Assembly (NCBI GenBank): GCA_017397655.1
Contig: JAFQIG010000014.1
Coordinates: 1-64,000 of the forward strand
Reading direction: 5' to 3'
DNA from: Clostridia bacterium
Lineage (GTDB): Bacteria; Bacillota; Clostridia; Oscillospirales; Acutalibacteraceae
DNA length: 64,000 nucleotides
The notes under the pieces were generated by a model. That model searched no databases and was not told the origin of the DNA. It was given only the letters and a program-made list of their open reading frames with translations. This document shows positions 52,418 to 60,107 of the stretch, one piece after another. The position numbers were made by a program, and so were the translations under genes. Within the stretch, counting starts at the first letter, position 1. The number at the start of each line of letters is the position of its first letter.

Positions 52418-52984
52418 GTGAAAAAAGAGACGAAAGCTAACAAAAACAGAACAAGGATGATTCTGGTATTGATAATATCTGTGATATTTATTGTCAGTGC
52501 AGTGTCAGTTGCTATAGCTGTTCGCAATTACCGTCTGTTACAGTCGGTGGAGTTCGTTTATTCAGGCAACCTTGAACAGCGCTCTGCCCGAAGTATTGAA
52601 ATAAGTGAAGAAGAACAGGCAGAACGTGTGAAGGCGATGAAACGTAAAGGTCAGAAGTCAAAGTTTGATTTTTTCTGTAATAGTGAGATCGAGTTTGAGT
52701 ACGGTACAGATTACGGCTCACTTGTATTGGCAAATGTTTCGACCAACGATTGTATTCTTGTTGCTTCGATTCTGACTGATGACGGCACGCTTATTTATCG
52801 TTCGGGAGGAATAGAGCCGGGCAGATATATATCACAAATTCGTCTTTTCGCTCCTCCGGAGGATGGCGAACATAATTGTCGTGTGTTTGTTACGGCATAC
52901 GAAAAGGATACTTACGAGCTTATCGGGGTACAGTATACGGATCTGACAATATGGATCGGAGAGAGAATTGATGCGGAAAAATAA
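52418..52984 (+). CDS. Membrane-anchored protein, paralogue of the next gene
   Basis: A 188-residue protein starting at GTG 52418 (GGGGAGA upstream). One N-terminal transmembrane helix (about 14-36), a short basic stretch, then an extracellular beta domain. Its second half shares the order I-L..DG..I.Y, then P-G-x-Y-I, C-x-V-x-V-T-A-Y and L-T-I with the protein at 52971. I do not recognise a named family. It is probably an accessory or anchor protein of the locus. Confidence 0.65.
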   Translation: MKKETKANKNRTRMILVLIISVIFIVSAVSVAIAVRNYRLLQSVEFVYSGNLEQRSARSIEISEEEQAERVKAMKRKGQKSKFDFFCNSEIEFEYGTDYGSLVLANVSTNDCILVASILTDDGTLIYRSGGIEPGRYISQIRLFAPPEDGEHNCRVFVTAYEKDTYELIGVQYTDLTIWIGERIDAEK

Positions 52985-53519
52985 AGAAAAGGGAAAGAGA
53001 GTGCTGTCAAATAAAAAGATAATTATGTTGTCGGTTGCGGTTTTTCTGTTTTCGGCGGTAGTATCACTGATAGTTACGGCGAACTCTGGAAACAATACAG
53101 CGGCGAATTTTATCAAGGGCGCCTTTACCGCAGACGGTGAGGTTATGGACGGAACGCTCACTATTGACGGTGTCGAACCTATTGACGATGTGCCGAAAGG
53201 TGAGATTAGATACTATATCAATAAGAATATAGTTTTTCAGAACACATATGCAAGAGGAGATATAATACTGCAGAATCCCGAAAAGTGCGGATATATACTT
53301 GAATTCAAGTTTTATCTTGCAGACGGCAGCAGCAATAAACCGATCTATACATCGGAAAAGCTAAAGCCCGGACAGTATATCAACGAGGATAAGCTTGACC
53401 GAGCAATCAAAAGCGGACAGAATGAATGTACGTATACAGTCACGGCATATTCACTTGAGGATGATAGTGTGGCGGAGGGCGAATACAGCGGATTTCTGAC
53501 AATAACGGTTGTCAGTTAA
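52971..53519 (+). CDS. Membrane-anchored protein, paralogue of the previous gene
   Basis: A 182-residue protein with a transmembrane helix at about 17-37 and an extracellular beta domain ending C-T-Y-T-V-T-A-Y then L-T-I-T-V. The match with the 52418 protein (K-P-G-Q-Y-I against E-P-G-R-Y-I) shows an old tandem duplication. It overlaps that gene by 14 bp and is the last gene of the locus. Its stop overlaps by 8 bp with the stop of the small minus-strand gene at 53512. Confidence 0.65.
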   Translation: MRKNKEKGKRVLSNKKIIMLSVAVFLFSAVVSLIVTANSGNNTAANFIKGAFTADGEVMDGTLTIDGVEPIDDVPKGEIRYYINKNIVFQNTYARGDIILQNPEKCGYILEFKFYLADGSSNKPIYTSEKLKPGQYINEDKLDRAIKSGQNECTYTVTAYSLEDDSVAEGEYSGFLTITVVS

Positions 53520-53670
53520 AATTATTCAGAGCTTTTTCACGTTCGAGGTCGTTTTTATACATTATCAGAGCGTGCTGCTGGTTTTTTCTGTATTTTGGCG
53601 GCAGATATTTTTTGTTAAGTTCTGAGTTGATCTCGGCAATTCGTGCTTCAAGATATTGTTTTTTAGTCAT
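53512..53670 (-). CDS. Small 52-residue protein of unknown function
   Basis: A short intact frame with an excellent ribosome site (AAGGAGTGATATC then ATG at 53670). The product is highly charged and helical, with a conserved-looking L-P-P-K-Y-R-K-N segment at about residues 23-30. It ends tail to tail inside the last matrix-locus gene and shows no terminator. No function is recognised. Confidence 0.6.
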   Translation of the reverse strand: MTKKQYLEARIAEINSELNKKYLPPKYRKNQQHALIMYKNDLEREKALNNFN

Positions 53671-53762
53671 GATATCACTCCTTTGTGTTAATAATTTGTC
53701 TTAACAGTTCGGAATGATACGTGAAAAAATGTACACAAAATTCAATAAAAAGGAAGTTTGCT

Positions 53763-54500
53763 ATGTTATTTGAAAGAATCGAAATGCAGGGTGCAGGAGA
53801 TGTAAGTCTTTGTGCATATATTCTTGATTCGTCAGGGGAAATGCCGAATATGGCAAAAAGACCGGCAATACTTGTTTGTCCCGGTGGCGGATATCATTTT
53901 TGTTCTGACAGAGAAGCTGAACCTGTTGCGATGGAGTTTATGACACAGGGATACAATGCTTTTGTACTTCGCTATTCTGTCAAAGAGGCTTCCGAGTGGC
54001 CGAATCCCTTGACAGATGCAGAAAATGCAATGGAGATTATCAAAAAACGTGCAGACGAATGGAATATAGACAGCGACAAGATTGCCGTTATCGGATTTTC
54101 TGCAGGAGGACATCTGGCGTGTGCACTTTCCGTAATGGGCAGAATCAGACCCAATGCGGCAATACTCGGATATCCGTGTATCCTTGACAGTATCAATCCG
54201 ATACTTGCCAATGATCCGCCGTCACTTGATTCGTATGTTTCAGAGGAAACACCGCCCACATTTATTTTTGCATCGAGCGATGACGGCTGTGTGCCCATTG
54301 AACACTCTTTGCAGTATGCAAGCGCACTCGCCAAAGAGAAGATACCGTTTGAAATGCATATTTTTAACGGCGGCGGACACGGCTTTTCGGTTGCAAATCA
54401 TACCGTATGCTCGACAAAGGAATCTCAGGCAAACACAAAGCTTGCTTCACGTTGGGTAAAGATGTGTATGGATTGGCTTAACAAAACCTTTGATATCTGA
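53763..54500 (+). CDS. Alpha/beta-hydrolase esterase (acetylxylan-esterase-like)
   Basis: A 245-residue cytoplasmic serine esterase. The oxyanion region P-G-G-G-Y, the nucleophile elbow G-F-S-A-G-G (Ser near 116), an Asp in S-S-D-D-G-C-V-P and the late His in G-G-G-H-G-F form a full catalytic set. The family contains deacetylases of xylo-oligosaccharides, which suits a fibre degrader. ATG 53763 is chosen from AAGGAAG upstream over GTG 53721. It ends at a clear terminator. Confidence 0.85.
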   Translation: MLFERIEMQGAGDVSLCAYILDSSGEMPNMAKRPAILVCPGGGYHFCSDREAEPVAMEFMTQGYNAFVLRYSVKEASEWPNPLTDAENAMEIIKKRADEWNIDSDKIAVIGFSAGGHLACALSVMGRIRPNAAILGYPCILDSINPILANDPPSLDSYVSEETPPTFIFASSDDGCVPIEHSLQYASALAKEKIPFEMHIFNGGGHGFSVANHTVCSTKESQANTKLASRWVKMCMDWLNKTFDI

Positions 54501-54513
54501 ATATAAGATTTTC

Positions 54514-54543
54514 GGATGCTTCGTATAGAGGCATCCTTTTTTT
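54514..54543 (+). terminator. Terminator of the esterase gene
   Basis: GGATGC (54514-54519) pairs with GCATCC (54531-54536), with extra inner pairs, then seven T residues. Confidence 0.85.
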
Positions 54544-54560
54544 ATAAAAATAATTTTATA

Positions 54561-54589
54561 TTGAAATTTTTAAACAAATATTGTATTAT
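54561..54589 (+). promoter_or_regulatory. Promoter of the first lipoprotein gene
   Basis: TTGAAA (54561-54566), 17-bp spacer, TATTAT (54584-54589). Confidence 0.65.
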
Positions 54590-54623
54590 ATTTATGTTAT
54601 TTTGCTAAAAGAGGTAATTGTAA

Positions 54624-55322
54624 ATGAAAAAAGTGCTTTTATTATTCATATCAGTATTTGTTTTTGTATCCTGCTTTGTCGGTTGCGTACAGGAAGAAAA
54701 GGAGAATACCGTAACGGAAAACATTACCGTAACGGTTGCAGAAGTGACAGAGGAAGTGTCAAAGGAATCTCACACTCAAGAGCAGAAGAATGATGACTGG
54801 GCAACAGCATATAAGGAGTATTTGCTCGATATTTGTGAATCTGACACCGATTTCGGCAATTTTAAAGCGGCAAATTTCACGCTTCGCTACATAGACAGTG
54901 ACGACATACCTGAATTGCTTATTAATGATGGCGACTTTCATGCATCAGGAGTTTATATTGTGACATTCGTTAACGGTGAATTAGTCGAAAACGAAGGGGT
55001 CGGCTCGTGGGGACAGATATCGTTTGTGGAAAAAGAAAACAGAATAATCACGGGATTTGCGGGAATGAGTACTGCGATCACAGATGTTTACCGTCTTGAA
55101 AAAGGCTTGCTTGTAAAAACGTGGACAGGAGAAATGTCGGAAGGTGCACCATACCTTGAAAATACGGAGAAATATTCCGTAAACGGAGTAACGGTCTCAA
55201 AGGAAAAGTTTGAAAGTGATTATAAAAAATATGCAGACTCACAGAATGAAACCGAAGCTTTTGATGAGAATGCAATTAGGATTGATAAGGAAGAGATTGA
55301 ATCATTTTTTAAAAACTTATAA
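54624..55322 (+). CDS. Putative lipoprotein, tandem copy 1
   Basis: A 232-residue exported protein with a lipobox-like F-V-G-C at residue about 21 and a Thr/Glu-rich linker. The conserved core has D-D-W-A-T-A-Y-K-E-Y-L-L, then F-T-L-R-Y-I-D and D-D-I-P-E-L-L-I-N-D-G. This pattern is common in clostridial lipoproteins whose function is not known. It is about half identical to the next gene, including an identical ribosome site region, so the pair arose by tandem duplication. Confidence 0.75.
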   Translation: MKKVLLLFISVFVFVSCFVGCVQEEKENTVTENITVTVAEVTEEVSKESHTQEQKNDDWATAYKEYLLDICESDTDFGNFKAANFTLRYIDSDDIPELLINDGDFHASGVYIVTFVNGELVENEGVGSWGQISFVEKENRIITGFAGMSTAITDVYRLEKGLLVKTWTGEMSEGAPYLENTEKYSVNGVTVSKEKFESDYKKYADSQNETEAFDENAIRIDKEEIESFFKNL

Positions 55323-55483
55323 TTGCAAAACAAAAAAGTAGATGTTTTTTGTTTTGCGGTTAAGCGGTATTATCGAATATTACATTTTTTGCATTGATAA
55401 TTACAATTACGACAATTAATGCTTTTTTGTGTTATTGTATGGATGTAAACAAAAACAAACGCAAAAGAAAGAGGTAATTACAA

Positions 55484-56221
55484 ATGAAAAAAGTACTCGC
55501 ATTGATCGCAGCATCCTTGATTTTTGCAGCAACATTTAACGGTTGCAATCAGGAAAAGACAGAGACTGTCGCAACTGAAAACACGACACAGTCGGTTACG
55601 GAAGTAACGGAAGCGGCTGCCGAAGTTGTAACCGAAGCTAAGACGCAGACAGAAGTACAGCAGAATGACGACTGGGCAACGGCGTACAAAGAGTATCTGC
55701 TTTCAGCTTTGGAAAAGGAAACGGATGGTAGCGATTTTGACCTTGCTAATTTCACACTTCGCTACATAGATGGGGATGATATTCCCGAATTACTTATTAA
55801 TGATGGTGATTTTCACGCGTCGGGAGTTCGTATTGTTACATTTTTCAACGGAGAGATAATTGAAAACGAAGATATTGGGTCGTGGGGACAGATAGCCTTT
55901 GCAGAAAAAGAGAATATAATAATCTCCGGCTATACAGGTATGGGTGCCGTTTATACAAATGTACATCACCTTGAAGATGGAATGCTTGTAGAGGATTGGA
56001 GAGGCGAAATGTATCCGGAAAGTCTTGATGAAGATAGTGAAATGAATTACACATCAAACGGAAGGTCGGTTTCTAAAGAAAAGTACGATAAGGATTATAA
56101 AAAGTATATTCCTGATTGGTATGTTTCAGATTTAGAATCGCCTAAAGAAGTGTATGCGTTCGATGAAAATGCGGTAAGGCTTGAACCGAACAAAATCGAG
56201 AATTTTTTCAAAAACAGATAA
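55484..56221 (+). CDS. Putative lipoprotein, tandem copy 2
   Basis: A 245-residue paralogue of the 54624 product, with lipobox-like F-N-G-C, a longer Thr/Glu linker and the same D-D-W-A-T-A-Y-K-E-Y and Y-I-D-G-D-D-I-P-E-L-L cores. AAAGAGGTAATTACAA before the ATG mirrors the upstream copy. The 161-bp gap before it is AT-rich and probably holds its own promoter, which I could not place with confidence. Confidence 0.75.
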   Translation: MKKVLALIAASLIFAATFNGCNQEKTETVATENTTQSVTEVTEAAAEVVTEAKTQTEVQQNDDWATAYKEYLLSALEKETDGSDFDLANFTLRYIDGDDIPELLINDGDFHASGVRIVTFFNGEIIENEDIGSWGQIAFAEKENIIISGYTGMGAVYTNVHHLEDGMLVEDWRGEMYPESLDEDSEMNYTSNGRSVSKEKYDKDYKKYIPDWYVSDLESPKEVYAFDENAVRLEPNKIENFFKNR

Positions 56222-56224
56222 GTG

Positions 56225-56264
56225 AAAACCGAGAGAGGCTGTATATAGCTTCTCTCGGTTTTTG
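56225..56264. terminator. Bidirectional terminator
   Basis: AAAACCGAGAGA and TCTCTCGGTTTT form a long stem with A and T runs on both sides, serving the lipoprotein gene on the plus strand and the XRE gene on the minus strand. Confidence 0.85.
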
Positions 56265-56492
56265 TTAAGAGTCTATTTCTTTTTCGATCATTTCCAAAAG
56301 CTTGCTCGGGCGCATATTTAACGCTTCAGCCAGTTTAAAGAATGTGTCAAGTGTAGGCTTTCGCTCGCCTCGTTCGATGGCACTTAAGTGAGTTCTGCCG
56401 ATATCGGCAAGACCGCTTACAACCTCTTGTGACAGCTTTTTATCCTCTCTGATTTTTTGCAGCGCCTTTCCCATTTTTATACCGTCAAGCAT
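56265..56492 (-). CDS. XRE-family transcriptional regulator
   Basis: A 75-residue single-domain Cro/C1-type helix-turn-helix protein (L-S-Q-E-x-V-S-G-L-A then H-L-S-A-I-E-R-G-E-R-K-P). AGGAGG precedes ATG 56492. It diverges from the secreted-protein operon at 56625, and paired direct repeats in the shared gap are candidate operators. No phage genes surround it. Confidence 0.88.
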   Translation of the reverse strand: MLDGIKMGKALQKIREDKKLSQEVVSGLADIGRTHLSAIERGERKPTLDTFFKLAEALNMRPSKLLEMIEKEIDS

Positions 56493-56540
56493 TTACATAC
56501 CTCCTTTTTTTAAATTGTATGCCGTATTTAAAGAAAAAAT

Positions 56541-56580
56541 GAACACAAATGTTGACAAATGAATACAAATGTGTTAGTAT
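56541..56580 (+). promoter_or_regulatory. Promoter of the 56625 operon with a repeated putative operator
   Basis: TTGACA (56552-56557), 17-bp spacer, TAGTAT (56575-56580). A direct repeat GAA-N-ACAAATGT lies at 56541-56552 and 56561-56572, exactly 20 bp apart, so both copies face the same side of the helix, flanking and entering the promoter. The adjacent XRE protein is the obvious candidate binder. Confidence 0.6.
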
Positions 56581-56624
56581 AAAGTTACTGAAAGATTCAG
56601 TAATATTAAAAAAAGGTGAGGTAA

Positions 56625-57443
56625 ATGAAAAAAAGAATTTTAGCAATTATTCTTTGTTTGGCGATGGTTATATCTTCAATGGTTATAACCGTATCTGCTG
56701 AGGAAACAGAGGCTAATGCAGTAGGCGTGGTTGTTGAGAAAATTGAGGCTGTAAAGCTGAAAGAAGACGACAGCGAAACCGTATTACAGCTTGCATTGAC
56801 CGTATCTGCGGAAGCTGACGAGAACGAACAGCCTCTTGCTGTTTTTGACGAAGTAAACAAAGATGCACAAATCGTTATCTATGAGGGTTTAATTGGCATG
56901 ATTCATTTCTTGGCAAATGAACTCTCGGGTGTCGAAGAGAATTTTGATTTTGTTGTTGTTGCAAAAGCAAAGCCCGTTTCGTATGCAGACGGTATATTAA
57001 CTCTTGATGTGTACAGTGAAGACGGAACTCCCGGAGCAAAGATGATTACGATGCAGATTGATGATTTTGACGGAGCAGATGTCAACCAATTTATATTTGA
57101 GCTTCCCGAGGGTTTGTTAAAGGATTCAAATTCGGGAAAAATCAGCTCTGCCGATGTTCCGTTTGGTTGGGTAGAAGGACTTTCTGCGAGAGAGGTAAAG
57201 CTTCCGCGAACCGTTAAAAAGATCGTCAATGCCATCATGACCGATGATTTCACTTCTTTAATAGGTACGGTGCTTTGGCTTTTGCCGTTTGCATTTATAG
57301 CTGTTCCGATTTTGATTTCAATTGTTTCATCAAGACTTCAGGACGTCTATGATATTTATGACATGGATGTTAAAAAGGTTTTGAAGACTGCATGGAAGAA
57401 TCTTAAAAAAGCAATTCCCAATTTGATTGGTCAGATTTTTTGA
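56625..57443 (+). CDS. Secreted protein with C-terminal membrane segment, unknown function
   Basis: A 272-residue protein: signal peptide (1-25, ending V-S-A), an acidic extracellular region to about 200, a transmembrane helix (about 210-235) and a short basic helical cytoplasmic tail. No family recognised. It pairs with the next gene, 18 bp downstream, and has its own promoter opposite the XRE regulator. Confidence 0.7.
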   Translation: MKKRILAIILCLAMVISSMVITVSAEETEANAVGVVVEKIEAVKLKEDDSETVLQLALTVSAEADENEQPLAVFDEVNKDAQIVIYEGLIGMIHFLANELSGVEENFDFVVVAKAKPVSYADGILTLDVYSEDGTPGAKMITMQIDDFDGADVNQFIFELPEGLLKDSNSGKISSADVPFGWVEGLSAREVKLPRTVKKIVNAIMTDDFTSLIGTVLWLLPFAFIAVPILISIVSSRLQDVYDIYDMDVKKVLKTAWKNLKKAIPNLIGQIF

Positions 57444-57461
57444 TTTTAGGATGGTTATAAA

Positions 57462-58520
57462 ATGAAAAAGATTACAAAGTTATTTTCTTTATTACTTGCT
57501 GCAACGTTTCTTTTCGGCAGTTTTCAATTGACAACTTCTGCACAGACACTTGCTGTTGATGCGGATAAGGTCTTTTTATGGAATGATAAACCGGAAAATT
57601 CCTTGAGAGAATTGCTCGGAATATCGGATGACTTAACCGTAACAGCGGCAGAAGCTGCAGGAGAATGGGAATACATCAAATCTCCTTATGGCGACTATGT
57701 ATTTATAACAAAATGGGCAGCACCAAAAAACGGAGTTATTGAAATTCCTGCAACACTGGATGGCTATGAAGTAGTCGGTTGGGATGTAGATGTCAATGAT
57801 TACTTGGTTAATGAGTTGTCGAAAATTGATTATGAGCTTTCATTGCCCGATAATTTTCCGCAAGCCATGATTACGGCTGTTATGGGATTGGATGATTTAA
57901 CCGAAGCTGAAAAATACGATGCAATATATCTTGGATTCATAGATATGATCTCTTTGGTTGCTCCGACATCTTTTAATATAAGCAACAAAAATAAGTTTCT
58001 TACGGATGTTGACGGTGTTTTATATTCAAAGGATAAAACCGTTTTGATAAGATACCCGATCGGACGAGAAACGGATTCATTCTATCTGCCGAAAAAAGCA
58101 AAAACCTACTTTATTTCGGAAACGCTGGATGACTGTTTCGCGACAGATCCCTTTGCACCGGTATTCGGATTGTACGGTGAAATTTTACGCAAAGCCGAAA
58201 ATTTAACCGTACACGTACACGATGAGCAGATGCAAGCATACTTTGATTGGTATACGTCAAGAAATCCGGAAGACTACGCGGGGTTTGCGCTGAACAGCTT
58301 GACAGAGTTTTATGCAGGTGCAAAAACAATTTGTACCGAATGGAATTCTGAAATGTTAAAGTATTTTACTTCTGCAAAAGAATTTTTGACTTTTTGGGTA
58401 GGCGAAGAATATGTTGCGTTATTCCCCGATGTTGTTTCCTGCAACGGTCCCGACTTATCATACTTTGTCTGGTGGGAATGGATACTCTATGTGTTTTTCT
58501 TCGGCTGGATTTGGTATTAA
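57462..58520 (+). CDS. Secreted protein with BspA-like segment and C-terminal hydrophobic end
   Basis: A 352-residue protein with signal peptide (1-27). A segment near residues 80-105 (G-V-I-E-I-P-A-T-L-D-G-Y-E-V-V-G-W) resembles one repeat of BspA-type leucine-rich proteins, and a second partial match lies near 175-200. The last 25 residues are very aromatic and hydrophobic (F-V-W-W-E-W), a likely membrane anchor. Function unknown; cotranscribed with 56625. Confidence 0.65.
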   Translation: MKKITKLFSLLLAATFLFGSFQLTTSAQTLAVDADKVFLWNDKPENSLRELLGISDDLTVTAAEAAGEWEYIKSPYGDYVFITKWAAPKNGVIEIPATLDGYEVVGWDVDVNDYLVNELSKIDYELSLPDNFPQAMITAVMGLDDLTEAEKYDAIYLGFIDMISLVAPTSFNISNKNKFLTDVDGVLYSKDKTVLIRYPIGRETDSFYLPKKAKTYFISETLDDCFATDPFAPVFGLYGEILRKAENLTVHVHDEQMQAYFDWYTSRNPEDYAGFALNSLTEFYAGAKTICTEWNSEMLKYFTSAKEFLTFWVGEEYVALFPDVVSCNGPDLSYFVWWEWILYVFFFGWIWY

Positions 58521-58534
58521 TTTAATATCCTGAA

Positions 58535-58571
58535 AACAAAACTCTCGGTTTAAAAATCCGGGAGTTTTGTT
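58535..58571 (+). terminator. Terminator of the 56625-58520 operon
   Basis: AACAAAACTCTCGG pairs with CCGGGAGTTTTGTT around a 9-nt A/T loop, followed by T residues. The 254-bp gap 58521-58774 contains this and the hydrogenase operon promoter only. Confidence 0.8.
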
Positions 58572-58683
58572 ACTTTTTAACCAAAAAAATCTACAAGACA
58601 TATAAATTTGATAAAAGAGTAAAGAAATAGCGAAAATTCCTGAAAAAGAGTTGAAAATAGTATAGATTTATTCAGAAACTTGT

Positions 58684-58692
58684 GTTATAATC
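58684..58692 (+). promoter_or_regulatory. Extended -10 promoter of the hydrogenase operon
   Basis: TGTTATAAT is a perfect extended -10 element; the -35 region is poor (TAGATT at 58664). The start of transcription would lie near 58700, 75 nt before the first gene. Confidence 0.6.
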
Positions 58693-58774
58693 AGTATGTA
58701 TAAAAGTACCCTGCGGCAGTAGGGTGCAAAGTTACGAAATCAAATACGCAATGCTTAAGGAGGCAAATCCGAAA

Positions 58775-59269
58775 ATGCAAAAGAAAATCAGCAAACTTCC
58801 GTTTAACGGAACACCTGAACAGGCTGCAAAGCTCCAGGCAGTTATCGAAGAGTGCAAAAACGATAAGAGTCGTCTTATGCACGTAATGCAGCAGGCACAG
58901 GCGATCTACGGTTATCTTCCCATCGAAGTACAGGCTATGATCGCAGAGGGTATGGATGTACCGCTTGAGAAGGTATACGGCGTAGCTACATTCTATGCAC
59001 AGTTTGCGCTTTATCCCAAGGGTAAGTACAACATCTCTGTTTGTATAGGAACAGCTTGTTACGTTAAGGGTTCTCAGGAACTCCTTGACAAGATCTGTGA
59101 AAAGCTCGGTATCGCTCCCGGCGAATGTACGGAAGACGGCAAGTTCTCTGTTGAAGAATGTCGTTGTATCGGTGCTTGCGGACTTGCACCCGTATTCACA
59201 ATCAATGAGGATGTTTACGGCAAGGTTACTCCCGACCAGCTTGATGACATTTTAGCAAAATACAACTAA
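58775..59269 (+). CDS. NuoE/HydC-like [2Fe-2S] NAD(P)H-dehydrogenase subunit
   Basis: A 164-residue thioredoxin-fold subunit. The four cluster cysteines are visible in C-I-G-T-A-C and C-R-C-I-G-A-C. It is the small subunit of NADH-linked [FeFe]-hydrogenases (HydC/HndA) or Complex I-like diaphorases and passes electrons to the NuoF-like subunit encoded at 63427. TAAGGAGG lies 11 nt before ATG 58775; longer frames lack a ribosome site. It heads the operon. Confidence 0.92.
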   Translation: MQKKISKLPFNGTPEQAAKLQAVIEECKNDKSRLMHVMQQAQAIYGYLPIEVQAMIAEGMDVPLEKVYGVATFYAQFALYPKGKYNISVCIGTACYVKGSQELLDKICEKLGIAPGECTEDGKFSVEECRCIGACGLAPVFTINEDVYGKVTPDQLDDILAKYN

Positions 59270-59293
59270 TTCTTACTGAAGGGATCGAACAGT

Positions 59294-59650
59294 ATGAAAA
59301 TCAGCGAAATCAAAGATTTGCTCGGTGCTTCGGTTTTATGCGGAGACGATCATTTGTCAAAGGATATTCTGTCGGCTTGCGGCAGCGATATGATGAGTGA
59401 TGTTCTGGCATATGTCAAGAATCAGGCGGTTCTGCTTACCGGGCTTGTCAATCCCCAGGTTATCAGAACGGCTGTTATGATGGATATGATCTGTATTGTA
59501 TTCGTCAGATCAAAGCAACCGTCAGAGGAAATGGTTGAGTTTGCAAACGAGCACGGTCTTGCAATACTCACGACTCCCATGCGTATGTACGAAGCGTGCG
59601 GAAAGCTGTATTCGGCAGGACTTAAGGGTAACGGTGAAGTAAATGGATGA
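59294..59650 (+). CDS. DRTGG-domain protein 1
   Basis: A 118-residue protein of the DRTGG fold, a small putative ligand-binding domain found in clostridial hydrogenase operons. It is a paralogue of the product at 61396: both have a strand-rich V-L-x-x-V-x-N segment and end with a Y-E-A or Y-E-V helix. It overlaps the next gene by 8 bp. The ligand is unknown. Confidence 0.78.
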   Translation: MKISEIKDLLGASVLCGDDHLSKDILSACGSDMMSDVLAYVKNQAVLLTGLVNPQVIRTAVMMDMICIVFVRSKQPSEEMVEFANEHGLAILTTPMRMYEACGKLYSAGLKGNGEVNG

Positions 59651-60065
59651 TTTGTTAAAGTTTACTTATGCTGTTGACGGCGACAACTTTACATCGGCGG
59701 GTCAGGCATCCGTCAATGTAAAAAAGAATCTTCGCCAATTAGGTTTTGATGCGGAAACGATCCGCCGTGTTTCCATTGCGATGTACGAGGGCGAGATTAA
59801 TATGGTTATCCATGCAGGCGGCGGCAATGCCGAGGTTTTTGTCAAGGATGACTGTATCGAAATCGTGCTTACGGACAACGGTCCCGGTATCGCTAATGTT
59901 GAACAGGCTATGCAAGAGGGCTTTTCTACGGCTCCCGACAATATCCGTTCTCTCGGCTTCGGTGCAGGCATGGGTCTGCCGAATATGAAGCGCTATACCG
60001 ATTCGATGACAATCGAGTCAGAGGTCGGCAAGGGAACGAAGATTACGATGAAAGTTTTACTTTGA
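59643..60065 (+). CDS. Stand-alone GHKL ATPase domain (RsbW-like)
   Basis: A 140-residue HATPase_c protein without a HisKA domain. The N box (E-x-x-I-N-M-V-I-H), D-N-G-P-G-I and G-A-G-M-G-L-P-N-M are present. This type resembles anti-sigma serine kinases such as RsbW/SpoIIAB. Here it sits between DRTGG and hydrogenase genes, suggesting a signalling role tied to redox sensing. Confidence 0.82.
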   Translation: MDDLLKFTYAVDGDNFTSAGQASVNVKKNLRQLGFDAETIRRVSIAMYEGEINMVIHAGGGNAEVFVKDDCIEIVLTDNGPGIANVEQAMQEGFSTAPDNIRSLGFGAGMGLPNMKRYTDSMTIESEVGKGTKITMKVLL

Positions 60066-60107
60066 TTTATCTGAAATTGCCTGTCAGTTTTGAAAGGATC
60101 CCTGATT

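Noticed and set aside
22217..53519. Prophage or transposon
   Set aside because: No transposase, integrase, capsid, terminase or terminal repeats are seen; the locus looks like a resident operon.
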